Source: Sulfurimonas sp. HSL3-7 (lineage in GTDB: Bacteria > Campylobacterota > Campylobacteria > Campylobacterales > Sulfurimonadaceae). Taken from it: a DNA stretch of 64,000 bases. Below are positions 1 to 7,744 of this stretch, in pieces. The stretch lies in NCBI RefSeq assembly GCF_039645985.1, contig NZ_CP147919.1, forward strand, positions 1,302,001-1,366,000, given 5' to 3'. The notes under the pieces were generated by a model, which was not told the origin of the DNA, did not search any database, and was given only the letters and a program-made list of their open reading frames with translations. Made by a program: the position numbers and the translations under genes. The number at the start of each line of letters is the position of its first letter. Position 1 is the stretch's first letter.

Positions 1-538
1 TCCGTTCCGGGGTGCTGAGTATCATCTCTTTTACGGCGGCGATCTCTTCTCTCTTTGTCCGTAACGATTCCGGTGCAAAAAGCTTCTCTATGCTCCCATC
101 GGCATAGGCTTCTATGCCGTTCTCCCGGAGGCTCTCGATCGCCTTTAGCCGGTTCTCTTTACTCTCGGGCGTATCGGCCATGCAGTGGGTATCGCTCAAG
201 ACGAGTGCATTAAAACGGTCCGGATAGTTCACAATGGCGTTCAGGGCGATGTAGCCGCCCATGGAGAAACCGCAGAGCATGGCCCTGCGGATCTTCAAAG
301 CATCCATAAGCGCCAGCAGATCTTGTACGAAAAGCTCAATGGAGAAGGGCTCGTCGCCGGCATCGGATTCGCCGTGCCCCCGGACATCGTATGCGACCAC
401 ACGGCACTCTTCTCTGAGCGCCTCCATCTGTTCGTTCCACATGGACTTGTTGAAAGGGAAGCCGTGTATCATGATAATGGCCGGCGCGTTAACCTCGCCT
501 ATATCACGGTAACCCACCGTATGATTGTTTATTGTCAT
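1..538 (-). CDS. alpha/beta hydrolase, C-terminus beyond the window edge
   Basis: The first 179 codons of an alpha/beta-hydrolase-fold enzyme are present; the gene runs off the left edge. An oxyanion-hole HGFP sits at residues 25-28, a Y-D-V-R-G-H-G-x-S block follows at about 50-58, and the nucleophile elbow G-F-S-M-G-G has its serine at residue 92. The substrate cannot be told; the family includes esterases, lactonases and C-C bond hydrolases. The start is the ATG at 538, with an AAGGAG-type ribosome site about 12 bases upstream. It is transcribed away from the membrane protein at 866. The catalytic acid and histidine would lie outside or near the cut end. Confidence 0.85.
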   Translation of the reverse strand, partial: MTINNHTVGYRDIGEVNAPAIIMIHGFPFNKSMWNEQMEALREECRVVAYDVRGHGESDAGDEPFSIELFVQDLLALMDALKIRRAMLCGFSMGGYIALNAIVNYPDRFNALVLSDTHCMADTPESKENRLKAIESLRENGIEAYADGSIEKLFAPESLRTKREEIAAVKEMILSTPER

Positions 539-662
539 CGTTATCTTCTCTCCTTGATCAGGCGCCGCACAGAGAAGGGCTGCCTTTGTTGGTATCAGCG
601 CTGTTGTCTGCTGAAAAGGTATTTGAAAAAGAGATTGAACGTTTTTCCGCGCACTACCTTTA

Positions 663-668
663 ATTATA
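663..668 (-). promoter_or_regulatory. possible -10 element for the hydrolase
   Basis: A perfect TATAAT reads on the minus strand about 125 bases upstream of the hydrolase start. It is the only strong -10-like match on that strand in the 327-base intergenic stretch 539-865. No gene was seen in that stretch. Confidence 0.35.
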
Positions 669-753
669 GTCCGATCAATATTTATTGTCAGTTAATACCG
701 GTTTCTATATGGTCGGTTTTACTTGCGCTTCAGTGCACAAGCGCTCTTTTTCG

Positions 754-777
754 CGTGTTATATAATATATTCCATAG
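754..777 (+). promoter_or_regulatory. promoter-like repeat, copy 1
   Basis: A 24-base block containing GTTATATAATAT occurs here and again at 1392-1415, with 23 of 24 bases identical. The embedded TATAAT is a good sigma-70 -10 hexamer, about 100 bases upstream of the membrane-protein start at 866. Promoter function is inferred. Confidence 0.5.
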
Positions 778-865
778 CCGCTATGCAGCCATCGTGTTCT
801 GTCGGGTTGTTTATTGTTAAGTTTAGATGCTGTAAACTCCCTGAAATGAAAATCAAAGGTGACAG

Positions 866-1369
866 ATGACAGAGACAGCGGCATTGATTCAAAGCAAACT
901 GAAGGCGTATCGCATCATACATCTGGCGATGGTCATGGGAAGTGTGGTCTACGGGGTGGTGGTCGTCTATATCCATCAGTACGCCCCCATCCCGCCCACG
1001 ATCACGGATGTCCAGACGGTGACGATGATCGAATTCGCCCTGATCTTCTACATCGTGGGTCTGCTGGCCGCCGCAGCGGTGACGCGCAAAAAAATGCTCA
1101 ACTCCGATGCGATATTCAAACGGCGCGAAACAGCAAAAGAGCCTTTAGACCAGCCGCCGTTCATCGCCAACTACCTCTCCTCCCTTTTTGTCGTATGGGC
1201 TCTCATCGAGGCGATCACGATCGGCGGGATCGTGCTTTTTCTGACAAGCGGGAAAGTGATGATCCCTCTGATCATGATTTCGATCGCCGTCCTCTCCAAA
1301 CTCGCCAACGGACCCCGCCGTGAGGAGCTGAGGCAGCTTGCCGCAGCAGACAATTCCGCTGCGCAATGA
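866..1369 (+). CDS. hypothetical four-helix membrane protein
   Basis: A 167-residue protein with four predicted membrane segments at about 17-36, 53-72, 103-127 and 130-147. A charged loop (RKKM...FKRRE) lies between helices 2 and 3, and the tail after helix 4 is charged. I recognise no family. The ATG at 866 is preceded by AAAGGTGAC, a good ribosome site; an overlapping ATG-initiated frame at 859 is a shadow. The gene is flanked by two copies of the same promoter-like 24-base block and stands between the hydrolase and sbcD, with no sign of being in either operon. Confidence 0.7.
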   Translation: MTETAALIQSKLKAYRIIHLAMVMGSVVYGVVVVYIHQYAPIPPTITDVQTVTMIEFALIFYIVGLLAAAAVTRKKMLNSDAIFKRRETAKEPLDQPPFIANYLSSLFVVWALIEAITIGGIVLFLTSGKVMIPLIMISIAVLSKLANGPRREELRQLAAADNSAAQ

Positions 1370-1391
1370 CCCGAACCCTCTCTGCTTTCCC

Positions 1392-1415
1392 CGTGTTATA
1401 TAATATCTTCCATAG
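1392..1415 (+). promoter_or_regulatory. promoter-like repeat, copy 2
   Basis: Second copy of the 24-base block found at 754-777, differing at one position. It contains TATAAT and lies about 115-140 bases upstream of sbcD, so it may drive sbcDC transcription. This is inferred from position and the -10-like core. Confidence 0.5.
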
Positions 1416-1528
1416 TGCAGGCGGGTGTCGCTGTAGCACCTGCAACGCAATGGCACGGTTCGGGAAGAAAACAGGCCGATTTTTAGTATTTTAAAGTAGA
1501 ATCAACCATTACAAAAGAAGACAGCCAT

Positions 1529-2650
1529 TTGAAAATAATCCATTTTTCCGACACCCACCTCGGCTTCAGCGACCTGGATGTCGTGAATGAAGCCGGTATC
1601 AACCAACGTGAAGCGGACTTTTACAAGGCCTTCAGTGATGTCATTGATGCCATTGTAGAGACCCGACCCGACTATGTGATGCATACGGGTGACCTGTTTC
1701 ACAGAGCCAGCCCTTCAAACAGAGCGATCACCTTTGCCCTGACGCAGCTCAAACGCCTTGAAGAGGCCAAAATTCCTTTTATCATCATTGCCGGAAACCA
1801 CTCTACACCGCGCACCTCCACCTCTTCACCGATCCTGCAGGCGCTGCGAACGCTTGACAACATCCATCCCGTTTTTGAACAGCACTACGAGAAGGTGGAA
1901 TTCGACGATGTCATCTTTCATGCACTGCCGCATGTCAATGACGAGCGGATAATCCCGGACGAGCTGGAACAGGTCGAGGCCAGCATCGATGCGGGCAGGA
2001 AGAACATCCTGATGATGCACTGTTCGGTCGGCGCGCACTACCTTATGCATGAGTTCGGCGAGTGGGTCTTTCCCAAAGAGAAAGAGTATCTTTTCGAAAA
2101 GATGGATTATGTCGCACTGGGGCACTGGCACGGTTTCGGCGCCGTCGGCAAACATAAAAATGTCTTTTACAGCGGTTCGACAGAGCGGACAAGCAGCAGT
2201 GACAAGCGGGAAGAGAAGGGGTATGTACTGCTCGATTTCGAGAACGGACCCTCTGTTGAACTCAACACCATCAACCTGCGCAGGACGCGCAGTTTTACGA
2301 TCGACACCGAACATTACGAAGAGGCGGTAGCAGGCCTGGACCTGAGCGGGATAGAAGATGCCCTGGTCGAGGTGGTGCTGACAAACCTTACCACTGCCAC
2401 CTCTATAGACATTACCAACAAAGAGATCGCTGCGATCTTTGGCACGGCGCTTCATGTCAAGGTGAAACGGGAGTTTAAAGCGGCGGAGGGCAGTGCAAGC
2501 CCTGATGATATCGAGTCCGTCTCTCTGGAGTCCTGTTTTGTCTCGCACATTGTCGAGAGTGTCGAGAGCAGAGAGGAGCAGGAGAGATTGGCGGGCAAGG
2601 CCAAAGCACTTTTTGCACGTTACGAGGAGAGTGATGATGACGCTCTCTAG
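1529..2650 (+). CDS. sbcD: exonuclease SbcD/Mre11-type subunit
   Basis: A 373-residue calcineurin-like metallophosphoesterase, the nuclease half of the SbcCD (Mre11-Rad50) complex. That complex cuts DNA hairpins and processes protein-blocked ends in the cytoplasm. Metal-binding motifs are visible: D8-x-H10 in FSDTHLGF, G-D-L-F-H at about 54-58 (D55), A-G-N-H at 88-91, and a later G-H-W-H near residue 198. The start is a TTG at 1529 with AGAAG about ten bases upstream; MKIIHFSDTH is the usual N-terminus. The 3' end overlaps the sbcC start by 14 bases, which indicates translational coupling. The length is normal for the family. Confidence 0.93.
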   Translation: MKIIHFSDTHLGFSDLDVVNEAGINQREADFYKAFSDVIDAIVETRPDYVMHTGDLFHRASPSNRAITFALTQLKRLEEAKIPFIIIAGNHSTPRTSTSSPILQALRTLDNIHPVFEQHYEKVEFDDVIFHALPHVNDERIIPDELEQVEASIDAGRKNILMMHCSVGAHYLMHEFGEWVFPKEKEYLFEKMDYVALGHWHGFGAVGKHKNVFYSGSTERTSSSDKREEKGYVLLDFENGPSVELNTINLRRTRSFTIDTEHYEEAVAGLDLSGIEDALVEVVLTNLTTATSIDITNKEIAAIFGTALHVKVKREFKAAEGSASPDDIESVSLESCFVSHIVESVESREEQERLAGKAKALFARYEESDDDAL

Positions 2651-5003
2651 CATTACGCTTGAAAACTATAAAAAATATCAGCGTTTCACGCTTGAGTTCG
2701 AGGAGGGTCTGACGGGTATCATCGGGCGCAACGGAAGCGGCAAGTCCACCATCTTCGATGCGATCATCTTTGCGCTCTACGGCGAAGTCAGAGGGCAGAA
2801 AGAGAACCTCAAGTGCGCCAAAGCGGATGAGAAAGAGAACGTCAGTGTCGCGCTGGAGTTTGAGATAGACGCTAGGCGTTATAAAGTCGTCAGAGAGCTC
2901 AGAGGCAAGTCGCAGGTTGCCAAGGCCTACCTCTACGATGATGACGATGCCCTGTTGAGCGAGGGTGTCAAAGAGGTCACGAAGCGTGTCTCGCAGATCG
3001 TCGGTATGAGCAGGGATGCGTTTATGCATACCGTCTTTGCCTCGCAGAAAGAGCTGACGGCGCTGAGCGGTCTTAAAAACGAGGATCGCAAGAAGATCAT
3101 CCGTAAGCTCCTGGGCCTGGAGAAGATCGACAAGATAGAGATAGAGATCCGTTCCATGCTGACCGATCTCAACAGAGACATAAAGAGTTTCAGTGAGATA
3201 CTGCTTACCGAATCTGCCAAAAAAGAGATACTGGATCAGCAAGAAGGTTTGACCAGGAGTCTGGAAGAGCAGAGCAGAGAGGTTGCCTTAATTGCCAAAC
3301 AGTATGAAGCAAAACAAAAAGAGTTGGCGTTACTGACTAAAGAGCTGGAACAACTGCAAAAGCAGAAAGATGAATACAGAGGTCTGCAGAGTGAGCTGAC
3401 GCTGTTGACACAAAACAAAACGCATCAGACGCAGAACCTGAGTGTCGCAACGGCAAAACTTCAAAGACTGAACTCTCTCTCGGCGCAGTATGAGAAAGAG
3501 AAACCGCTCATCGCGGAGTATAAAGCGTTGGAAGAGAAGATCAAGACGTTCCAGGCGCAAAAAGAGAAGATCCTTGTCAGAGAGGGACTTGAAAAAGAGC
3601 AGGTCGTTCTAAGAGAGCAGTACAAGCAGTTTCAAAGTGAGATCAAAGAGTTAGAAGCAAAACTGCAGACAAAGCCCGAGCTTCTGCTAAAAGAGCAGGG
3701 GTTGAAAGTTCAACACGGAGCGTTGCAGGAAGAGCTTGAACAGATTCAACTGCAAGAGCAGACACTGCGCTCAGAGATCTCGAAACTTCAAGGTGCTGTT
3801 GCCGAGATAGAGAAAAAAGTCGCCAACATACAGCGTATGGGTAGAGGTTCCGTCTGTCCTACCTGTACCCGTCCGCTTTTAGATGAGTACGACAATGTCA
3901 TCAACGCGCTGCGATCTGAGATAAACGGCAGTTACGCCATACAGATAAACAGGCATAAGGACGAACTGAAAACAGTGCTCGCAACGAAGCAGAAGCTCTC
4001 GGACGAGAAGTCAGTCATAGAGAAGTCAGCCAATGAGACAGCAACCGCACTCAAGATACTTCTTTCAGATGAACAGAGCCTTTTGAAGAAGAACGAAGCC
4101 TTCAAGGGTGTCACGGAGAAAGGCAAGGCAAACAACGAAGCCTTGGAGGCGCTCAAAGCAGCTTTCTACGACGAGAAGGCACACAAAGAGGCGGAACTGT
4201 CTCAACAAGGTCTTGAAGCCAAGTATAGAGAGCTTATAGGTACGGAGAGTGTCATTAAAGAGATTCCGACACTTCAAGATGAGGTGAGGAAGACAGAAGC
4301 GCTTATAAAAGAGAACGATGTGCAGATAAAAGAGAAAGAGGCTGTTATTAAAAGCCATGTGTATGATGAAAAACTGCATATGACGAAAGCCAAACGCTCG
4401 GAAGAGGAGCAGCTCATCCGAGAGGCGATAAACAAAAGCCTCAGAGAGGGTGAGAAGATCGTCGAGAATATCAAGGGCGACATCAAGACACTGCAAAGCA
4501 GGATCGACACTGACACTAGGCAGCGAACACAGCTGCAGGCCAAACTGGACGACAAGAACGACTACGAGAAACTGAAGCTTTTTATGGGTGAGTTCAAAAA
4601 CAAGATCAATGCCAAGATCTCACCGCGCATCAGCCAGCTCGCCAGTGAGATGTACGCGACCATAACCAAAGGCAGGTACCAGCACATCGAGGTGAGCAAC
4701 GAGTTCGACTTCTTCATCTATGATGAGGGTGAACGCTATCCTATCGAACGTTTCAGCGGCGGCGAAGTTGACCTCGCCAACCTTGTCCTTCGCATTGCCA
4801 TCTCCAAGACGCTCAGTGAGCTTAGCGGCAGCGGCGGCGTGGGTTTTCTTGCCTTCGATGAGGTCTTCGGCTCGCAGGACGAAGAGCGCCGCCTCGAGAT
4901 CATGGAAGCCTTCCACACCATCAAAGAACAGTACCGGCAGATCTTCCTGATCTCGCACGAGAGCGAGATCAAGGAGATGTTCGAGCGGGTTGTGGAGCTG
5001 TAG
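2637..5003 (+). CDS. sbcC: exonuclease SbcC/Rad50-type ATPase subunit
   Basis: A 788-residue SMC-like ATPase that partners SbcD. Walker A G-R-N-G-S-G-K-S-T lies at residues 30-38. Two long coiled-coil arms flank a zinc hook CPTC at 407-410. The ABC signature F-S-G-G-E starts at residue 706, and Walker B with D741-E742 follows. The start chosen is the second ATG of GTG-ATG-ATG at 2631-2639, because GAGGAG at 2624-2629 is then spaced seven bases away; 2634 is possible. The gene overlaps sbcD by 14 bases. A decayed copy of its signature region lies at 10706-10772. Confidence 0.93.
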   Translation: MTLSSITLENYKKYQRFTLEFEEGLTGIIGRNGSGKSTIFDAIIFALYGEVRGQKENLKCAKADEKENVSVALEFEIDARRYKVVRELRGKSQVAKAYLYDDDDALLSEGVKEVTKRVSQIVGMSRDAFMHTVFASQKELTALSGLKNEDRKKIIRKLLGLEKIDKIEIEIRSMLTDLNRDIKSFSEILLTESAKKEILDQQEGLTRSLEEQSREVALIAKQYEAKQKELALLTKELEQLQKQKDEYRGLQSELTLLTQNKTHQTQNLSVATAKLQRLNSLSAQYEKEKPLIAEYKALEEKIKTFQAQKEKILVREGLEKEQVVLREQYKQFQSEIKELEAKLQTKPELLLKEQGLKVQHGALQEELEQIQLQEQTLRSEISKLQGAVAEIEKKVANIQRMGRGSVCPTCTRPLLDEYDNVINALRSEINGSYAIQINRHKDELKTVLATKQKLSDEKSVIEKSANETATALKILLSDEQSLLKKNEAFKGVTEKGKANNEALEALKAAFYDEKAHKEAELSQQGLEAKYRELIGTESVIKEIPTLQDEVRKTEALIKENDVQIKEKEAVIKSHVYDEKLHMTKAKRSEEEQLIREAINKSLREGEKIVENIKGDIKTLQSRIDTDTRQRTQLQAKLDDKNDYEKLKLFMGEFKNKINAKISPRISQLASEMYATITKGRYQHIEVSNEFDFFIYDEGERYPIERFSGGEVDLANLVLRIAISKTLSELSGSGGVGFLAFDEVFGSQDEERRLEIMEAFHTIKEQYRQIFLISHESEIKEMFERVVEL

Positions 5004-5030
5004 CGAAATGACGGTACAAAAAGGAGAGAG

Positions 5031-5496
5031 ATGAAAACAGTAAAATGCGGAGATGCCGTGATGACCCCTTCGAAGGTGGTCTGCATAGGCCGCAACTATG
5101 TCGAGCACATCGAGGAGCTGGGCAACGAGGTCCCCTCGTCGATGGTGGTCTTTAACAAGCCCAACTCGGCCGTCAGCGATACGCTGCACTACATCAGCGC
5201 AGATTGCCGTTTCGAGGGGGAGATCTGCTTTCTCGTCAAGGCGGGGCGGCTCTATGGGGTGGGGTTCGGCCTCGACCTCACCAAGGCAAACATACAGAAC
5301 CATCTCAAGGCGAAGGGGCTGCCGTGGGAGCGGGCCAAAGGGTTCGACCGCTCGGCGGTGCTCAGCGACTTTGTCCTCCTCGATGCGCCCCTCGAAAGCC
5401 TCCGCATGACCCTCCACATCAACGGCACTCTGGTTTGTCGGGCGGGTCTACGCCGGTGACAGGCTGCTTGTCGAAAAAGAGTGGACGGCGCAGTAA
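5031..5496 (+). pseudogene. fumarylacetoacetate hydrolase family gene, internally deleted and frameshifted
   Basis: The first 133 or so codons match the FAH (2-hydroxyhepta-2,4-diene-1,7-dioate isomerase-like) family: PSKVVCIGRNYVEHIEEL, the metal-ligand segment F-E-G-E-I-C, and GFGLDLT. After the codons for NGTLV the reading frame runs into an unrelated end and stops at 5459. One base over, the other frame reads F-V-G-R-V-Y-A-G-D-R-L-L-V-E-K-E-W and stops at 5496, which is the normal C-terminus. About 60 codons are therefore missing, including the usual T-G-T-P segment, and the frame is broken at the junction. AAAGGAGAG precedes the ATG. The gene sits between sbcC and the cassette array. Confidence 0.8.
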
Positions 5497-5536
5497 AAAT
5501 AGAAGCACACTTTGCATACTATTGCCTGAATCTTCC

Positions 5537-5746
5537 AAATAGTCATACAAAGTGTTCGGATATTGTCGATTCCGTTCTAAAATGAACATCTTTATCAAGC
5601 CAGTTTTTTATGCATATTGCAAAAAAGGACATTTTTCTTTCAATTAGATATATTTTGTTAAATAGTAATACAAAATATGTGTCAAACTATTGAGCCGATT
5701 TAAGGTAACCACTATAAAATGTGCACTAATAAATAGTTATACAAAG
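5537..5746 (+). repeat. three direct repeats forming an attI-like array border
   Basis: The 16-base unit AAATAGTNATACAAAG occurs at 5537-5552, 5660-5675 (last base A) and 5731-5746. Only the third copy carries a cassette-type core, GTTATAC at 5736-5742, and the first cassette starts there. Integron attI sites consist of a recombination core preceded by direct repeats bound by the integrase, so this looks like an attI or its relic. No intI gene lies next to it. The rest of the gene-free stretch 5497-5759 shows nothing else. Confidence 0.5.
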
Positions 5747-5759
5747 AAGGATTTGTAAT

Positions 5760-6155
5760 TTGAACACACTATGGAAAATCTATTTTTGGTTGATTGCAGG
5801 CTTGTACATGCTCGTTATAATTTTTGTTCCTTTCTTGATTTTCAATGATGCAACTTTATTTGAGACAAAGATAAATATTTTTTCTAACGGATATGATGCA
5901 CTTGTATTCTTGATTTCTTTGTTTGGCTTAGTTGGCTTTTATGGCTACGTTTTCAGAAAAAAGTTTCTTTCACAAGATATTTGGAAATTTATATTCTTAC
6001 TCATTCTCATCGAAACCCTTGGAGAAACAGTGAATATCTTGCTAGAAAGAAATTACTTCACTTTGGTCGCAACTATAGTTTTTTTACCAATGATGTATGG
6101 ACTTTATTCATATGCCTTTAAAGCTGAAACCTCGAAGGTAGCTGCTAATGGATAG
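5760..6155 (+). CDS. cassette-borne membrane protein of unknown function
   Basis: A 131-residue protein with four predicted membrane segments at about 7-28, 46-65, 74-92 and 100-119 and short polar loops; no family recognised. The start is a TTG at 5760, eight bases after AAGGA. It is the first gene of the first cassette, only 18 bases after the cassette boundary, and overlaps the next gene by eight bases. The base composition is clearly more AT-rich than in sbcC upstream. Confidence 0.65.
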   Translation: MNTLWKIYFWLIAGLYMLVIIFVPFLIFNDATLFETKINIFSNGYDALVFLISLFGLVGFYGYVFRKKFLSQDIWKFIFLLILIETLGETVNILLERNYFTLVATIVFLPMMYGLYSYAFKAETSKVAANG

Positions 6156-6465
6156 AAAGACAAAAATATCATCCGTCTTGGGAATATTCATGTTAGGTAC
6201 TGTAGCAGGTCATCACATAGATGATTTGGTAGAAAAATACAATTTAGAAATTGACAGATATCCAATTAAATTAGAATACGAAATTATAGAAAATTGCATT
6301 TCAGCATATGAAGAACCTTTAAGGCGTTCTCATCTAAGAAACAAAAAAGATATATGTATTTGTGCTTTGGACAAAACAGAGTTAGAGTATGAATATGAAA
6401 GTTTCCAACTCGACCAGGATGGGTTTTTGGATATTTTTGAGAAGAAGGCTGACAAATGCATGTAA
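6148..6465 (+). CDS. cassette-borne hypothetical protein
   Basis: A 105-residue protein with a short hydrophobic stretch near the N-terminus (SVLGIFMLGTVAG, about 9-21), which could be an anchor or signal. An acidic, charged remainder follows with four cysteines, C49, C72, C74 and C104. I recognise no family. It overlaps the preceding membrane-protein gene by eight bases, so the two are probably translated together. A short inverted repeat (AAGACG at 6464-6469, CGTCTT at 6481-6486) follows, between this gene and the minus-strand pair. Confidence 0.55.
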   Translation: MDRKTKISSVLGIFMLGTVAGHHIDDLVEKYNLEIDRYPIKLEYEIIENCISAYEEPLRRSHLRNKKDICICALDKTELEYEYESFQLDQDGFLDIFEKKADKCM

Positions 6466-6496
6466 GACGATCAATAAGACCGTCTTCATGCTCTGA

Positions 6497-6592
6497 TTAT
6501 CTCCGTGGAGGGCAATTGCCTCTACCTCCGCCTGATGGGTTGCCTGTTGTACTTGGTCCATTTGGTGATGTACACCCGCCTGATTTTGCCAT
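6497..6592 (-). CDS. 31-residue Gly/Pro-rich small protein
   Basis: A tiny protein starting MAKSGGCTSPNGPS and containing TTGNPSGGGRGNCPP near the C-terminus; two cysteines, no hydrophobic segment. Its ATG at 6592 follows AAAGGAGG, which lies in the end of the upstream small gene, two bases from that gene's stop, so the two form a coupled pair. Small proteins ending in a GNPSGGGRGN-type motif recur in bacterial genomes to my knowledge, but I know of no assigned function. It is oriented against all the plus-strand cassette genes. Confidence 0.6.
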   Translation of the reverse strand: MAKSGGCTSPNGPSTTGNPSGGGRGNCPPRR

Positions 6593-6593
6593 T

Positions 6594-6740
6594 TTAGTTA
6601 CCTCCTTTGGACGAGTTTTTGTCAGCTGCACTTTGTGCTCTACTTTTGAAGTGTCCTTTCGGTGCACCGCCTCCAAATTTTCTATCTTCAGCAGATTGGA
6701 TTCGAGCTGCATCAGATTTTGTCATTGGTTTTTTAGCCAT
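6594..6740 (-). CDS. 48-residue protein resembling the short SMP (seed-maturation-like) motif
   Basis: The protein reads MAKKPMTKSDAARIQSAEDR, then a glycine run, GHFKSRAQSAADKN and a Lys/Gly-rich tail. The D-A-A-R-I-Q-S...G-G...F-x-x-R-A-Q-S-A-A pattern is that of small proteins assigned to the seed maturation protein motif; this is from memory, not a search. AAAGGAGCC lies five to twelve bases before the ATG at 6740. It is followed two bases later by the 31-residue gene. A seven-base-stem hairpin (CCTAAAC/GTTTAGG, 6765-6782) lies just upstream. Confidence 0.6.
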   Translation of the reverse strand: MAKKPMTKSDAARIQSAEDRKFGGGAPKGHFKSRAQSAADKNSSKGGN

Positions 6741-6764
6741 TTTGGCTCCTTTAAAAAGATTTTT

Positions 6765-6782
6765 CCTAAACAACCGTTTAGG
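6765..6782. other. hairpin between divergent cassette genes
   Basis: CCTAAAC, a four-base loop, then GTTTAGG form a perfect seven-base stem. It lies between the minus-strand small gene (start 6740) and the plus-strand gene (start 6831). No T-tract follows in either direction, so it is not an obvious terminator; it could be an operator or a decayed attC. Confidence 0.35.
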
Positions 6783-6830
6783 TTAAGAGAATGATAAAAT
6801 AACCTCGAGGGACATTTAGGGACAATAACT

Positions 6831-7199
6831 ATGGATGAGTTGCAAAAGAAAAAGAACGAGCTTAAATACTGGATTGATCGAATAGGTTACGACCAAGTCA
6901 AATTTGCAAAAATGTTTTTTGTATTTCACAATGAAATTGATGCGGATAATGAAGATGAAATTAGAAAATTTGTATCAAGATTCAAAAAAGATATAACAAG
7001 AGGGAAAAAAATCGAGGTAATAGAAACCTATCTTAAATTTCTATTTGAAATGCCTGAGTTTGAAAAACACGGGTTTGTTAAGCCGAGTTTTTATTACGAG
7101 GATGAGTTCAACGAAAATTTTAACCGGCGTATGAAAAATATTTCTAAAAACATAACTGAAAGAATTATCTCTCAGGAAAGAGATAATGATAGTGTATAA
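6831..7199 (+). CDS. cassette-borne hypothetical protein, possible helix-turn-helix
   Basis: A 122-residue, highly charged protein without membrane segments. The N-terminal part (W-I-D-R-I-G-Y-D-Q-V-K-F-A-K-M) has the spacing of a weak helix-turn-helix, as in XRE-type regulators, but the match is not convincing. The stop codon at 7197-7199 lies inside the attC R'' box, which is common in gene cassettes. It is the last gene of the first cassette. Function unknown. Confidence 0.6.
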   Translation: MDELQKKKNELKYWIDRIGYDQVKFAKMFFVFHNEIDADNEDEIRKFVSRFKKDITRGKKIEVIETYLKFLFEMPEFEKHGFVKPSFYYEDEFNENFNRRMKNISKNITERIISQERDNDSV

Positions 7200-7265
7200 C
7201 AAATCATTGGAGACCAATCAAAAACCCGCGGGCGGCTTTTTGATTGCTCATTTTAAACGTTAGGC
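7194..7265 (+). repeat. attC site 1
   Basis: A 72-base imperfect palindrome with outer boxes GTATAAC and GTTAGGC and an inner stem CAATCAAAAA/TTTTTGATTG around a GC-rich loop. GAG/CTC pair just outside that stem, with two bases (AC) left unpaired, as in the L box of folded attC sites. Cleavage would fall after the G at 7259. Confidence 0.9.
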
Positions 7266-7270
7266 TAAAA

Positions 7271-7660
7271 ATGATTGCTATAAAAATTTCAACATGGTTT
7301 ATACTTTCTATAATCGCTTCTGCTTGTATGGCAGTAGTCTTTTTATGGCTGAATGGATACGCAAATTACATCGAAAATCAATATTATCACTCTGAAGGTA
7401 TCAACATCGCTTACGTAATTGCATTGCCGATATTACCTGCCTTTCTTGGGGCAAAACTAGCAAATGATTGGGGCCCTTCAACACTTAAAAGAAAAATGGA
7501 ATGGTTTACGTTAGTGAATGTAATCACTAACACTATTCTTTTTTTAACCATCCAATCTTTGTATACATTTGATTTAGTTATATCGTTGTATCTTATTATG
7601 GTTTGGATTTGTACTTTTGTTGTTTTTCAAGTCGAAAAAGAGGAGCGTTCTCGTGCCTAA
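7271..7660 (+). CDS. cassette-borne four-helix membrane protein
   Basis: A 129-residue protein with membrane segments at about 8-29, 43-62, 79-96 and 100-120 and a charged C-terminal tail (VEKEERSRA). No family recognised. The ATG at 7271 lies five bases after the attC R' box. The longer TTG-started frame would begin inside the attC and is rejected. There is no clear ribosome site, which is not unusual for cassette genes. The stop codon TAA is part of the R'' box of the next attC. Confidence 0.6.
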   Translation: MIAIKISTWFILSIIASACMAVVFLWLNGYANYIENQYYHSEGINIAYVIALPILPAFLGAKLANDWGPSTLKRKMEWFTLVNVITNTILFLTIQSLYTFDLVISLYLIMVWICTFVVFQVEKEERSRA

Positions 7661-7726
7661 CAAATCAGAGGAGACCAATCAAAAACCCGCGGGCGGCTTT
7701 TTGATTGCTCATTTTAAACGTTATAT
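7655..7726 (+). repeat. attC site 2
   Basis: A 72-base attC, nearly identical to sites 1, 3 and 4. The R'' box is GCCTAAC, the exact reverse complement of GTTAGGC at the start of the same cassette (7259-7265). The R' box is GTTATAT. Confidence 0.9.
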
Positions 7727-7744
7727 CTAAAAAAAGGATATCTT

